This document shows positions 1-15,655 of a stretch of 64,000 nucleotides of DNA, piece by piece (positions within the stretch are counted from its first letter, which is position 1; every line of letters starts with the position of its first letter). Source of the DNA: Carya illinoinensis (lineage: Eukaryota > Streptophyta > Magnoliopsida > Fagales > Juglandaceae); NCBI RefSeq assembly GCF_018687715.1, contig NC_056757.1, positions 4,005,501-4,069,500 on the forward strand, written 5' to 3'. A program made the position numbers and the translations under genes. The notes below the pieces were generated by a model. The model made no database searches, had not been told where the DNA came from, and saw only the letters and a list, made by a program, of their open reading frames with translations.

Positions 1-254
1 AAATAAATATGTGATTTATATAAAAAAATTAATTTTTTAATAATAAAATTGACTTTTTTTCAAAATAAATGTTCAACACGTACATATTTATTTATTGATT
101 ATGCCTAACATGGCTCGTATATAAATACGAGGACCGAGGACAACTTTATTGACCTTTTTTTATTTTTTTTTCCAATTTCAGACAACTTGTCGTGGGACAG
201 CACATCAATCACTGTTTCAACGACCAAGAGCATCATTATTGATTTGAGTTTTGT

Positions 255-410
255 TATATATAACTACAGTGCATATTAATCTGTGTATTAATACTGATTC
301 ATTCATACTTAAAATTTAAATTAATATTATTTTTAATAAAATTTACTTTTTGACTAATCACATCACATTAATACACAGATTAGTACATAATTATACTTAT
401 AATTATATTT
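255..410. repeat. Fold-back MITE-like inverted repeat
   Basis: A perfect 16-bp inverted repeat (277-292 against 367-382) sits inside longer imperfect arms. This is the structure of a fold-back miniature transposon. The outer limits are approximate and no target-site duplication was fixed. The rest of 1-675 is AT-rich intergenic DNA in which I see no gene. Confidence 0.45.
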
Positions 411-675
411 TTCCTATTGATTTTTCTCTTATTTTTTTTAGTTGGGTAAGCAACTTTTAATAATAATAATAATAGTAAGAAAGATAAATATGTTCTGATT
501 TTTTTAAAAGTTTGTAGCTATTCCAATTATCTGCAATTCGGAGAAAGATAATCCGCTCATCTACCCTAATAAAAATGTACAAAGAAGAACAAAAACGGCG
601 AAAACTACGTATGAGTTAAAAGGCTCTTTTGATCCCCTAATTAGCTTCACTCCCGATTTGCAATTTCATCAATCT

Positions 676-1800
676 AAGAGCATCAGCATCTGCTTTCCTA
701 TAAGTTTCCTATAATTTGGTTAAAATCCACACTTCCTAAAATTTTATCTTAAATTTTCCTTATATTTCAAAGGCCTTTTACATCTAATTCCCTATCATTT
801 CTCTATTATATTAAAATAATATTTATTTCTTCTTTATTTAATACTTTTTTCTCTCATTTCTATTTCTAAACTTAACTACTAACTCTTTTATCTTTTTCCA
901 TGTATTTTCAACTATCACCTTCAACCTAATTTTGAGAAAAGAAATTCGATTTTTTTCTCGACTACAATAATAGTTTGTTATTATTAAGTATTAAAAATAA
1001 TATATATAGATTTTTTAAATATTTACATTTTCTAAGACAATGGTATTTGTGACGGATAAATAAAAATGAAGATTATGATTTTGTTCGAGATGTAATGGTA
1101 ATATTTTTTATCCTTTCTCTGTTAATAACATTTTGATTCATATATAATGATAATATTTTTGGTCTTTTATCTAACGATAACACATCTTCTGTACAAATGC
1201 AACGATTATATTTTTTGTCATTTGTCCAACAGTAACACTTCTTCTACGACTTCCAACGATAACATTTTTTATATTTTTTTCAATAGTAACACATTTTGTC
1301 TACGTATACAGTAATATTTTTATCCTTTGTATAACGGTAATATTTTTTATCCTATATGTAACAGTAATATTTTTTGAACTTTTTTCTAATTCCCATATTT
1401 TTTCAAACGGTTTCCTTTTCATGTATAAATAAGAGGACTTCCATTGCTTCCATTCACATCTTCAGCAACCTAAATCTCATTTCATCTTCAAAGAAATTTC
1501 ATTTCAACCTCATTTTCCATTGATTAAAAAATGGCACATTCGTTCTTTCGTAAATTGCTGCTATACTTATCCTTTGAAAATGAGTTGGAGGTTGCTCTTA
1601 ATGATGATGGCAGATCAACATCGACTCATTGTCACAATAACCAACATCGTAAGTATATTCGGCGTGATCATATTGAATGACACGAACAACTATTTCACAC
1701 ATTTTACAAAAGTTGTGATTTTACACATTTATCATATTCAATTTAACCATCATCACAGCCTAACCACAACCTAACTATCATCACAGCCTAATTACAGATA
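676..1800 (+). mobile_element. PIF/Harbinger transposon relic, 5' part
   Basis: The left end reads TAA then GAGCATCAGCATCTGC, which fits a Harbinger 3-bp target site plus terminal repeat. An ATG at 1531 opens a 49-codon frame closed by TGA at 1678-1680. Its last residues, RKYIRRDHIE, match my memory of the segment just before the nuclease core of plant HARBI1/ALP1-like transposases. The frame stops there, so the DDE nuclease is lost. I could not find a matching right terminal repeat. The sequence may continue through the 130-bp tandem array to about 3.5 kb. Harbinger identity is inferred from the end motif and this short peptide. Confidence 0.5.
1088..1385 (+). repeat. Degenerate short tandem motif (AACGGTAATATTTTT-like)
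   Basis: About nine diverged copies of a motif close to AACGGTAATATTTTTTATCC follow one another at roughly 30-45 bp spacing, some changed to AACGATAACA. They lie inside the Harbinger relic, upstream of its short frame, and could be subterminal transposase-binding repeats. That role is a guess. Confidence 0.5.
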
Positions 1801-2423
1801 CAACCCCAACGATAATCTCATTGAAGTAAATAATTAAAACTGTAAAGAACACAGTAATGATAGTGAGAATAAGCAAATAAGGAATCAACAGCAGGAACCA
1901 GAAAGCTAACAATTGGTGAAGCCAACCAACATAGCGATAGGAGAGCAAAACAAAGTGTCAGTTGCCCAAACAAAAAACAAAGTGTCAAGTTGCCCAAAAA
2001 AACAAAGTGTCAGGTTGCCCACGATTTTGTATTCTAAAAGTAGAAAAAGTTACAAAAAGTATTAAAAAAAATGGCAAGCAAACATAACATTTATCCAAAC
2101 AGAAAATACTTTCATGTGAAAATCCAAGTACCTTAGCATGTGAAAATGTTGATAGAATCATACATGTAAAGCTAGATTGAATAAACCCAAGAAATTTAAC
2201 AAAACATGAATTTCAGAAGTAGTTCCTCGAAAATGGCAAGCTCATTGATTTTAATTACGACAGTGAGTATCTTAAATTACACAGAATGAAATAGCAACCT
2301 AGATTGAATAAATTACACAACAATTAAAGAGAAAAATCAAACAAGCAGTACAATGTCTAAGGAAAGGTAATTGGCAGTAAAAAAAGCACATTAGAGTTAC
2401 ATGTGAAATTCTTCACAAAAATC

Positions 2424-3030
2424 AAATGGCAAGCTCGATTCAATTAATGACATAAGTTTCACAAAAAAGAAAGGAAAGGAAGTAGTGAATCTGTATGGGT
2501 TGGTCATAGACAGTGAAACATAGCATCCACTATATCAAATTCTAGGCATATTGAAATGGCAAAGCTAGATGAATAGTAGAAGTTTCACAATTTCACTAAA
2601 CAAATATCAAACAAGCAGTGAATCTGTATGGGTTGCTCACTAACAGTGAAATAAAGCATAAGCATGTCAACAGAAAGGCACAATGAAATGGCAAAACTAG
2701 ATTGAATAGCATAAGGCATAAATTTCAAAAAACACAAATCAAACAAGTAGTGAACCTATATGGAATGCTCAACCCCAATGAAAAAAAGCAGCATGCCAAC
2801 TTTGTAGCTCAATGAAATGGCAAAGGTAGATTAAATAGCAGAACTCATAAATTTCACAAAACATAAATAAAAAAGAACCAAAATCTGTATGGATTCATCA
2901 CTAATAGTGAAACAAAGGGGCATGCAAAATCCGTAGCACACTGAAATGGAAAAAGTAGATTGAATAGCGGAACACATCAATTTCACAAAACACAAATCAA
3001 ACAACCAAAATTGGGTCATTGATTTTACAA
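2424..3030. repeat. Minisatellite, about 130-bp period, about 4.7 copies
   Basis: Units begin with AAATGG at 2424, 2554, 2686, 2815 and 2944, giving spacings of 130, 132, 129 and 129. Each unit goes on through TAGATTGAATAG, a TTTCACAAAACACAAATC block and a GTGAATCTGTATGG block. Copies are diverged, so the array is old. Short frames on the minus strand here are by-products of the repeat. It may belong to the Harbinger relic to its left. Confidence 0.8.
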
Positions 3031-4290
3031 AAAAAAATCCAAAACGTATACAAAAATTGCCATTATAGAAACCCTAGAGAAGCATACACAGAAACCATTT
3101 TGGTCTGTGGGCTAGGGTTTTCGAGATCAATCTCAACATTCAACAATGGAGTTACAAAGACCTAAATTGGTAGAGCATAAATAAAATGGACAACAAAATT
3201 TCTCTCAGAGCTGACGGCATGAGAGACAGAGACTATGTATGTGAGTTTGTGAGAGATGAAACCAAAATCGTGAGATTTGTGTGCTATTTGTTCAAGAAAA
3301 CTTTACCTATTTCATGAAATATGGCAAAGGAGATGGTATGGATTGTAGAGTGCAAGAGAGACATAGTTGTTCAAGGCGTGAGGGACATCGAAGCCGTAGA
3401 AGGGGAAGAGAGAGAGGGACACTTGAAAATAATTAAAAATAGAAAAGAGGATGTATAGTGGTTCCCTATCTAGTTCCCCATAGATGAAGAATGGTTGTAT
3501 CAAGCGTAAATTCAAACCCTAAAATAAAGAATCGGATGGGACGAGGAAATGAGAGTTTTCCCCAAATATTATTAGCTCACGTGGGAGGATACTTATAGTT
3601 TCATTTTCATATTTTTTTAGAACTATATTATACATGTGTTTTCTTTGGAAGGTGGATCGAGGAGATCAACATCTAAGCGTATCCACCCAAAATTACTATA
3701 TATGCACCCGCCTCATCAACTAGAAGAGTACTAGTACTTATTGTGTCTAATCGATCTGGCCAATTACCAATTACCTCAATTTTCGTTAACATCGGAAGAC
3801 TTTTAATTGGTGTCCATCTTCGCTGAAATGGCCAATGATTTATTAAAAGGTACCATCGATATGTAGTTGATCCAGTCATTTTCTTGCATTGTAATATATC
3901 TTAATTAATTGAAGTGGTTGTTGGGGTTTCCTTGCATGGCTTTGAATACTATTTACTTAAAAGAAAAGTAAGTAAAGTCTAATTAAATAATAAGAGTAGC
4001 CACTTTTTTTGGTCAAATTGTCGTATTTACTTAGTTAGGACACCGACACCTTTTTATTTGAGAAGGAACTTGCTTCTACTGATCTTTATTGATATAATTA
4101 TTTTCTCCTGGTCAAAGTATGTAAGCTACCTTTTTCTTTTTCTTTTTCTTTTTTGGGTCAGTATGTATGAAAGCCATCATTGTTGGTGTGTCACATCTTA
4201 CATCTCTACAATATCATCCAAATCTGTTATCATAGTTTAATAACGAGCTGGATAACAACTCGACATGATGATCTCAAGCCAAACCTCATA
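3031..4290. other. Intergenic, no gene seen
   Basis: The stretch between the minisatellite and the first terpene synthase. On the minus strand 3050-3530 is pyrimidine-rich and contains AGGGTTT boxes, like a plant 5' leader, but no coding region with a recognisable family follows. The rest is AT-rich with no supported feature. Confidence 0.5.
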
Positions 4291-4298
4291 TATAAATA
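4291..4298 (+). promoter_or_regulatory. TATA box of the terpene synthase pseudogene
   Basis: TATAAATA lies about 100 bp upstream of the ATG at 4397, a normal distance for a plant TATA box plus short leader. It appears to be the ancestral promoter element of this copy. The paralogue at 19.7 kb has a solo LTR in the corresponding place. Confidence 0.55.
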
Positions 4299-4396
4299 CA
4301 GATATTTGAAGCTTATGATCATCAAACATGATCCCAAGAAATCTATTCAACCTTAAAAACCGTACACTGGGGCTTAACTACATTAGGCATTGCTCC

Positions 4397-7709
<3,313 letters not shown>

Positions 7710-9299
7710 TGAGAAAATAGAATGGGATCTCTTATAAAAAAAGGCTATGGGGCAAGTCCTCTTGATTGTTAATTACCCTTTCGGTTGGTTAAATGAACTC
7801 ATGTGGACCCTATAAAAACAAATGAGTTTGAGTTTGGCTAAGCGGCTGCCTAATTTAAAAGAAGCCAAGCCTTGGTTCATCTTTGAAACAACAAATATGA
7901 TTGGACGTAATTAACGAACTTATAAACAGAGGTAAGTTCAAAATGATGGATTCAACTATATATACGTACATGATGTTTGTTATTTGTTCTAGCTTGATTG
8001 TGCATCGAATTTGTTAGAAATACTATATCAAAGTACACAGCGGAAGCAATATTATCTCGTCAGAAATATCTTGAATCTAGTGCAGTTGTTCCACGGATTC
8101 TTTGTCATCGTTCTTCATCCAATCTTCACATATCGATGGTGGAGTGTGCTACATGATAATATCAAAGCAACACCCACATATTCCACAACCTAAATGTCGG
8201 GACTAGAAAGAATTCTTTGAGAGGGAGATTTTTCTATTTTGAAAGCTTAAGAGCCACTCCATAACCCCCAAGAGAAGCGGAAGGGGTGCCCACTATGGGT
8301 GCCCTTTCTTACAAAATTAAAGCACAATCTGGATTTATTCTTTATGCGGACCCGTTGAGTAGGCATTGCAGGGCTACTTAACAATTTATAATTTATTTTT
8401 CTTAATCGAATTACTTTTTTAAATTGATTATTTTATGGAAAAAGTTTTGATTGATCTTACCCCAAAATCAAAAAAATTATTCGAGTTAGCAATGTTGCTT
8501 TTTCATATCTACCTCTGTTATAAAAGTTTTCATTCGTTTATAAATAATAATTTGTGTTGGATGACTATATTACATTTTTACCCTTGAAGTTTTAGGGAGA
8601 AGCTTTGATATCCCTATGATTAATGCGTGCCTGTGTTTGCTTTGTCTGATGGTATCCCTTTGACTGTGGATTTGAAATTGCATGATTATCTTTGTCGAAT
8701 GTGAAAAAACATATTCTTTTGTCTAAAATATTATTAGTTGTGCAATAGGAAATGTGCCTTTGAGGCTCTTATTGGTCATTTTGCTAGCCCTATGTTCAAG
8801 GACCTCAGTGCCTTCTTTTTAGTGCCTTTACACTACTTTTTACTTTTCTGTCCAAAATCGTCTCTTCTACTATTCTCTATATGATGCTTCTCTTCTTCCT
8901 CTGTTTTTATTTCATTCCATAAAATTCTTAGCTCTCTCAATTATGAGACATTTTCCTCTCCATAGAATCTCAAATTGGTCTTTGTATTTGAAACAAATCC
9001 ATTGTTTGCCTTTCCTCTTTTTTATTTTTTATTTTTTTTTTCTAGTATGAGTGTGAGTTTCTTAGTCTTTATGGATGATGACAACACCACGTCTGCCACA
9101 CAAGTACCACTAGGTCTAGTTGTATCTATTTCTCATTGAACTCTAAAACTTTGACACAATATTGGAAAAACAACTCCAGTGGTGAAAAAGCCTTTGAAAT
9201 CTTTATCATTAGGATGTTGTTGTTGGGTCAACATGTGTATTTGACAAATGCTCGCCTTAGGGCTAGTGCAATTGCTCTTCAAGGTGCTAGGCCTGAGTC
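7710..9299. other. Intergenic; possible LTR fragment from 8012
   Basis: No gene is visible. From 8012 the sequence TGTTAGAAATACTA followed by CAGCGGAAGCAA resembles the start of some plant Copia-type LTRs as I remember them, but I found no matching second LTR, no CA end and no target duplication. 8,400-9,260 is AT-rich, single-copy-looking sequence. Confidence 0.35.
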
Positions 9300-10490
9300 G
9301 TGAGCACTCTTCTCTCACTCGATGTGAGATGGTGTTGCTCACCCTCAGGCAACCAGTCTTTGATCGTTTCGGGTGCTAGCATTTATGCTCACCTTGGGCA
9401 TAAATTTCTTCTCTCTCAAATTATTTTGTTGCTCTACTCATTTATCACAAGCAATGTTTACCGAACTAACCTTGCCCAAGCCGAAGTTATATTCTTGGAC
9501 TTTTCAGTTATCCCAAGTAATATTTGGATCAAATTGACATGCTCAATGATCCTAAGTAGTGTGTTGACTAAACTAGGCTTATTTTTCTTTCTTTGTTGAA
9601 TGATCCCAAGCAGTGTGTTGACTGGACTGGTAATGCTTGGTGATCTCAAACAATGTTTATTTTCTTACTTTACTCCATAAGCAGTGCAAGAAAACTAGCC
9701 TTACTCGAAATTATCGAGCAAAGCTAGTATGGCTGACACAATGATTAGTATTACTGAGCAGTGCAAGAAAATAACTCTTGCTCAGAATCACCAAATAAGT
9801 TCAATTCAACTAACATATGGCTCTAGATAACCAAGCAACGCAAGAGAACAACCTTACTCAGGATCACCATCAAGGTTAGTCCGGCCAAGACACTACTAGG
9901 GATAACTAAGCAAAGTAAGAAAATCAGCCTTGCTTGGAATCACTGAGCATGCTAGTTTGATCAAAACACTATTCGAGATAACTTATCAATGAAAGAAAAT
10001 AACTCTTGCTCACGAAGATCATTGAACAAGGCCAATCCAGGCAAAACACTGCTTAAGATGATCAAACAAAGCTAGAAAATAACCCTAAGGCTAGTCTAAA
10101 CAATAAACTACTCAGGATAACTGACCAGAAGAAAAAAATAACCCTTGCTTGAGATGAGCTTCATTGCTCACCTGTGATGGGGTGTGCAGAGTGCCTATCA
10201 TGTTAATTGTTCAAAGATGTAGGCCTATATGCAAGCACTTTTGCTCTCCTAAATCCTAAATGTCTTCTCTTTCGGGTTGTGAGCACTCATTACTCATCTG
10301 GTACGAGCACTCTTTGCTCACTTTGGGCATCATTTTCTCTTTCTTGGGGGCAAGCTACACACTTCTCCTGCAGTGCTTGCCTTAGGAAGAGTATTATTAC
10401 TAGTCAGGGTGCTTGCCCTGGATTGCAAATACTCTTTGCTTGCCGCAATATGAGATGTTTTTGCTCACCTTGATGCGAGCACTCTATACA
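9300..10490. repeat. Degenerate minisatellite, about 77-bp period, with an inverted portion
   Basis: Units starting GCA(G/A)(T/C)G-CAAGAAAA occur at 9681, 9758, 9835, 9910, about 9985 and 10065, followed by a shortened unit at 10124. Spacing is mostly 75-80 bp. Each carries (A/G)ACCTTGCTC, TCACTGAGCAAG and ACACTACT-GGGATAACT. Between about 9430 and 9670 related units run in the opposite orientation (for example TGATCCCAAGCAGTGTGTTGACT). The flanks 9300-9420 and 10200-10490 share a second motif, GAGCACTCTTTGCTCA, in direct orientation. No coding region is supported. Confidence 0.7.
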
Positions 10491-12789
10491 CAATAACTCA
10501 TAAAAACCAGTTTTCATGTTTCTTTTTAGATTTAAAAATATTGTTATTATTCCTATATAATATTATTTAGAAAAAAAAAACTAGCTATTATCTTCATCTT
10601 ATTTTCTATAATAATTCATTAAAAAAAATAATATTCATATGACTAATATTCATTGTGCTCTGTGTTGTGAACTGTGAATGTGAAATGATGAAACTAATGT
10701 GAAGTTTGTGATATGGTTGTACTTTGTGAAGTGATGAGATGGTTGTGTAGTTTGTGAAGTGTGTTATGCTAGGTTAAAAACCTTTTGATAGTTTTCTTCA
10801 AAATACTAATTGTATTTTTTGCATAATCGGTTGCAATGATCACCTCAAGTCTCGAGTATAGCAAAGCCAAGTCTCGAGTGTAATTTTAAGTTTCTTGTAC
10901 TTTTTTCTATCTGACTATAGCAAAACCAAGTCTTGCATCAAATTAAATTCTCAAAATTGTGTCATGATCAGACGACAATCTAGAGAATTATTAATAGAAA
11001 ATAATCAACACTAGCACACTCATGCAAGCTAAACTATAATGAATGACGATCATGTGTAATGTTTTTTGGTGAGTAATTAAATATGTTCCAACAAATACTT
11101 GTCCACATGCTAAAAGCAATCCCTAGTCCATGAAGAGACCATAGCATTAGTCATAGAATCATGTACTTATAGTTGTATGCATTTGCGCTAGTGATAAAGA
11201 TTGATACCATCTAGTAGGTTAAATCAACCGCAACTAATAGAACTCTATGTTGACAGCACATGCTTGACTCCTTGGCCTAAGGAAAGGGACAAGATGTTGC
11301 TGCTACAAGTTGTTATGCCTCCCTACTATTCCTCCACATCCAGAAAACAAAATGCTTTTCCTTGTTGGCTGATTTGCTCTTAAAAACCAAGAATAGATTC
11401 ATAAATGCAAACATGTTGGCACTACATGAATATGCCAACTGTTTTAATTGTTTCTCTCTACTCTCTTTCATCAATTTGTTGCCTATGTAGTCAAGGAACT
11501 GCTCCTTCATGTTTATATGAGTTTATGTAGAATTGGATCATCATCTTTGTAAAAGTATAACTTTGAAGAGAAAAATGAGAAAATAAAATCACTTGTGCAT
11601 GGATTATATGCAAATGAGATTTTTTGTTAGTTTTTAGTCTAACATCATGTATACATATATATTTATACTATTAAGTGTTTTATGCTTCCTAAGTTTAGAT
11701 GAACATTTCATATACATGTTTCCTATCTTTCCCCTTTCATTTCATGACATCGAATATTTTTGTAGAAACCCGATACAAAGATTTCTACTAGTATGCTATA
11801 CTTGATAATACGTGCTTACAGGTTTTGTACTTTGATGTCTTGAGAGGTCTAAAGTTGCACACTTAAGAATATAATGTAATTGGTTTATGGATTGAAATAT
11901 AATGTATATAATTGCTTTTATGGATTTTAATATAATGTAATTGCTTAAAATATAAAGCAAGTACTTTGTGTAATTTCTTTATGGATTGTAATTTAATGTA
12001 AGATGTGTATTGTTTTAATGTGTTCTTTTTCAATACTATTTTTTTTAGTATGTAACATACTATTTCTGGCGCTATATGTTTGTTGGAAATAAATTTTTTG
12101 TCACAAATACTTATTTACATCAATCGTGATAAATGTAAATAAGTATTTATGATCAAATCAAATTTGTTCAACCATCACGATGGAACATATTTTTTAGGGA
12201 GATATAATCGTTGCGTAAAATAATTGTGACCAAAAAACGTATTATAAATAACTTTTTTCGACAAGAAAAAATTTTCAAAAAAAATTCTATGGGCAATAGT
12301 TAACCATGGTTGATTTTTTTTGCAACAACATTGAGACTATTTGTATTGATATAGATCACTGCAAATTGGGCTTTTCTTACCGTTTAAAATATCTTTTGCA
12401 TTGCTCCTATTCTCCATTGGTGTCAACTAATTTCACTATAAATGTCCACATTTTTGCGATGACATTTCATTTCAACGGAAAAGTTTTTTGAAATTGGTAT
12501 TACCGACCATGTAGCGTTGATTCGTAAGTGACGCTAAAAAGTAATTATGATGCTGATCAAGCATTTTGCAACAATTTTAGGCAACACAAAAAAGTTATTT
12601 TTTGTGTACCACATTAATTAAATAATCTCAATTTGTGAATTTATTTCTGTAAGATCTATTTGTAGCTTAAGTATTTCTCATACATATAATGTTTATTAAT
12701 TTTTTGTAATAATATTAGACAAAACAAATTCAAAAAAATAATTTCAAAATCAAGGTGCTCCATGGTCATTGGCCAGTCACCCCAGCTAT
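10491..12789. other. Intergenic; possible older transposon debris and a 16-bp hairpin
   Basis: No gene found. 11,850-12,020 holds repeated GGATT(G/T)(A/T)AATATAATGTAAT phrases. At 12105-12120 and 12133-12148 there is a perfect 16-bp inverted repeat (AAATACTTATTTACAT) with a 12-nt loop. The style resembles the 3' part of a decayed CACTA element, but no terminal repeat was found, so that is only a suggestion. Confidence 0.4.
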
Positions 12790-13589
12790 CTTCACTACAA
12801 GAAATATGATTTTTAAAGACGAATTATATTTCATCCCTAAAAATACTTATTTGGAACAAAAATTAAATTTCGTCTCAAAATATGGAAGCGGTTTTAGCTT
12901 CATTCAAACATATAAATATGTGTTCAAACTAGACTTTATGAGGTGAAATATAGCATCTAAAAAAACCATTCGAACATTCACAAACACGTGCAAACAATAT
13001 TCTAATTCACGTTTGAATGGTTACATGATTGTTCAAATAATAATCATGACGGGATAGTGTAGCCAATTGTGATGGGAAAAGGTCGAAACTGTTAAAACGA
13101 GATATTTAATCATTCAAACTAATATTTTGATAGGAAGTTATAAATAAATCTGGCAGGAATAGTTGCTATACTATTCGAACATTCTCATACAAGTTGGAAC
13201 AGTATTTTAATTCATGTTTGAATGATGACATGACTGTTCAAATAATAGTCATGGCAGGAATGTATAACAATTGTGCCTAGAGAAAGTAAGATCATGTTCG
13301 AATGCTATATTTAATCATTCAAACGAATTTTTCGGTGAGAAGTTATAAATAAATCTGGCAAGAATAGTTGCTATAACATTCAAATGGTACTTTTACGTTC
13401 GAACAGAGTTATAAACCATTCGAATTGATGGCGTTCAAATAGAATGATGTTTAATAGAAAGGTTGAGCATAGGTCGTCACCTTTAGAGTTGTTTGGGCTA
13501 GATATTATCACACAATTAATGGACGTTTCAAAAAATAGATTTGGGAAAGAAGCAAGAGCTCGTAAGAAACAACAAGCAGTATAGTTGAA

Positions 13590-14120
13590 TTAGACAAAAA
13601 AGAAAAAAAAAAGTGCATATTCTTTGAGTTTTCATATTAGTCTACCTTGAAACTGCACCATAATCTAGATTTTATGCACATTATGAAAAATATAAGCAAA
13701 AATATATTGGACACTCTGATGTCAATAGAATGAAAGACAAAAGATACATTGAACTGTCATAAAGATGTAAGGGAGTTGGGGATAAGAAGAGAGTTGTATT
13801 TATAAGATAATGGATCATTAGCTTGGTATAGGTATATATTGTCAAATGATGAGAGAAAAAAATTCTGTGAATGGTTCATGACAATCAAATTATATGATAG
13901 CTATACTTCAAACATATCAAGATGTGTGCAAACCCATGATTGGAAGATAACTGGTTTAAAGTCACAAATGTCATATATTTTTACAGAGTTTGTTGCCAGT
14001 TGGTGTGCGTGAAAAGTTTACTCTAGATGTTCATGCAGCTCTGACAAAATTAGAGGAATTTTTCAGAAATATTTACAGTAAAATATTAAAAGTTCATGTA
14101 TTAGTAAAGATGGAAGCTTA
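13590..14120 (+). pseudogene. CACTA TNP2-type transposase relic (transposase_21/DUF4218 region)
   Basis: Broken translations contain the order expected from plant CACTA TNP2 proteins: a piece like LPYWSTLKLHHN, then MHIMKNI, then a KTKD-containing linker, then KFCEWFMTIKLYDSYTSNIS, then a GLKSQMSYIF-like stretch. Stops and frameshifts interrupt it every 100-200 bp, so no product can be made. The family is assigned from memory of its conserved blocks (the helix after the HNLDVMHIMKN block and the LKSHD block). Confidence 0.65.
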
Positions 14121-15269
14121 AATTGTAGTGATATTATACAAATTGGAGAATTTGGATCCACCTTCATTTTTTGATGTAATAGTTCATTTGAACATGAGTC
14201 AATTGAAGTGTCTAATGAGGATGAGGGTGACTAGTCCAACAAAGTTGATAGTAAATAATAGATGTCTCTGTGTAAGTATCATTGTTATAAATATAATAAC
14301 ATTTTTATGAATAATAATTTATTACAGTTTAAAACATATATATGTCTCTCAAATGCAAATCAACTCGTGTGCCATCTTCATTCATTATCGACTCCCCAAT
14401 TGGTTTGGTTGCTATGAATGGTGGGCCAACATCATTAGACTCAGAACAATATATGTTATATGAAAACTTGATTTTATATGATGATTTAAGTAATAATGTT
14501 TTAAAAATAATTTTTTTTTTTATATTATATGCTTTAATTACTATATAGTTGTTGCAAGTTGTCGCTAAAGTCGAGGTGCTATTAGAGGTGTCTGCATAAA
14601 GAAAGTAAGGAAAGTGAAAAAAATTAAAGTTGATGTTCCCGATGATCATGCTGGTGACTCTGGAGATTTGACAGTTTGGCTTGCTTCTTATGTTAGTGCC
14701 ACTCTTACATATACACCGATAGCTACATCCTCCTAAACTAAAGTTTTATAAGATGTGAAAGACTACAGTAAAAATTATTGTCTAATAATAAGTTAATTAG
14801 AAAATAATTAAGTATAACTTATTACTTAATTTATAATTAGTTTGTATTTAGATTAATAATTTATAATTATTTCAATGATGAGTTTGAACTTAATTTTGGC
14901 TAACGAGATGATCGACTAATAGTTGATGAGCTGATGTCCAATGCATTTTAAAAGTATAAAGGTGGATGTTATGCACACTATCAGAAGTTAACTAGTGTAA
15001 CAGATATGTGTCAAAATCCATTCCTAGACATGCCACCAAATGAATGGGAGAAGTTTTTGATATATTTGAAGATCCTGCGTATCAGGTAATTTCGTTGCTA
15101 TATTTCTTTATGGTATATGATAGATGCATTAAACAAATATAGTAATAATGTATTTTGTAACAACGGAGTACTTTCAACAAAGCATATTTAACGATACACT
15201 ATCATGCGTTCTAAATCTTTTCATCAACTATTAAAAAAATAGGTAACATTATATTAATCCCCATTAAAT

Positions 15270-15655
15270 ATTAACGTGGCCCAATTGTATGCTAAATCAC
15301 ATATAAATCGTGATGGTGTTTGGACCAATCCCAAAGCAGAAATAAATTATGTAAATTTAAGTTTTATATTTGTATTGTCTAATAATATTTTCGTTATTTA
15401 TACTATCTCTAATAATTTTTTTATAGGACAAGATGGTATCACTTATAGAAACAGTTGCAGCTCTATTTGATAAATCATCTATGAACGATGTTCAGATCTT
15501 TTTTCAGGTTTTTAGACTACGTTCTAAATATTTGAGGGACTTAAGAAGTTATGTGAAGTATTCCTCAATATCATCATCTTTTCAAGTCAAATCGAATAAC
15601 AACTCTCGGGAATTAGAGAAAGTAAAGCTCAAGATCACACATTGTATATGCTAAA
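15270..15655 (+). pseudogene. CACTA second-protein relic (Transposase_24-like)
   Basis: A short frame from 15276 reads AKSHINRDGVWTNPKAE, a pattern shared with the plant En/Spm accessory protein domain Transposase_24 (typically H-x-R-K-D-G-x-F-x-x-x-x-A). An AT-rich stretch that looks like an intron (ending TTTTTTATAG near 15425) separates it from LIETVAALFDKSSMND. Position near the 3' end of the element fits the usual TNP2-then-second-protein order. Not functional. Confidence 0.55.

Noticed and set aside
9430..10160. CRISPR-like spaced repeats
   Set aside because: Period is about 77 bp without a constant-repeat/variable-spacer pattern, units are diverged, and the DNA is a plant nuclear genome.
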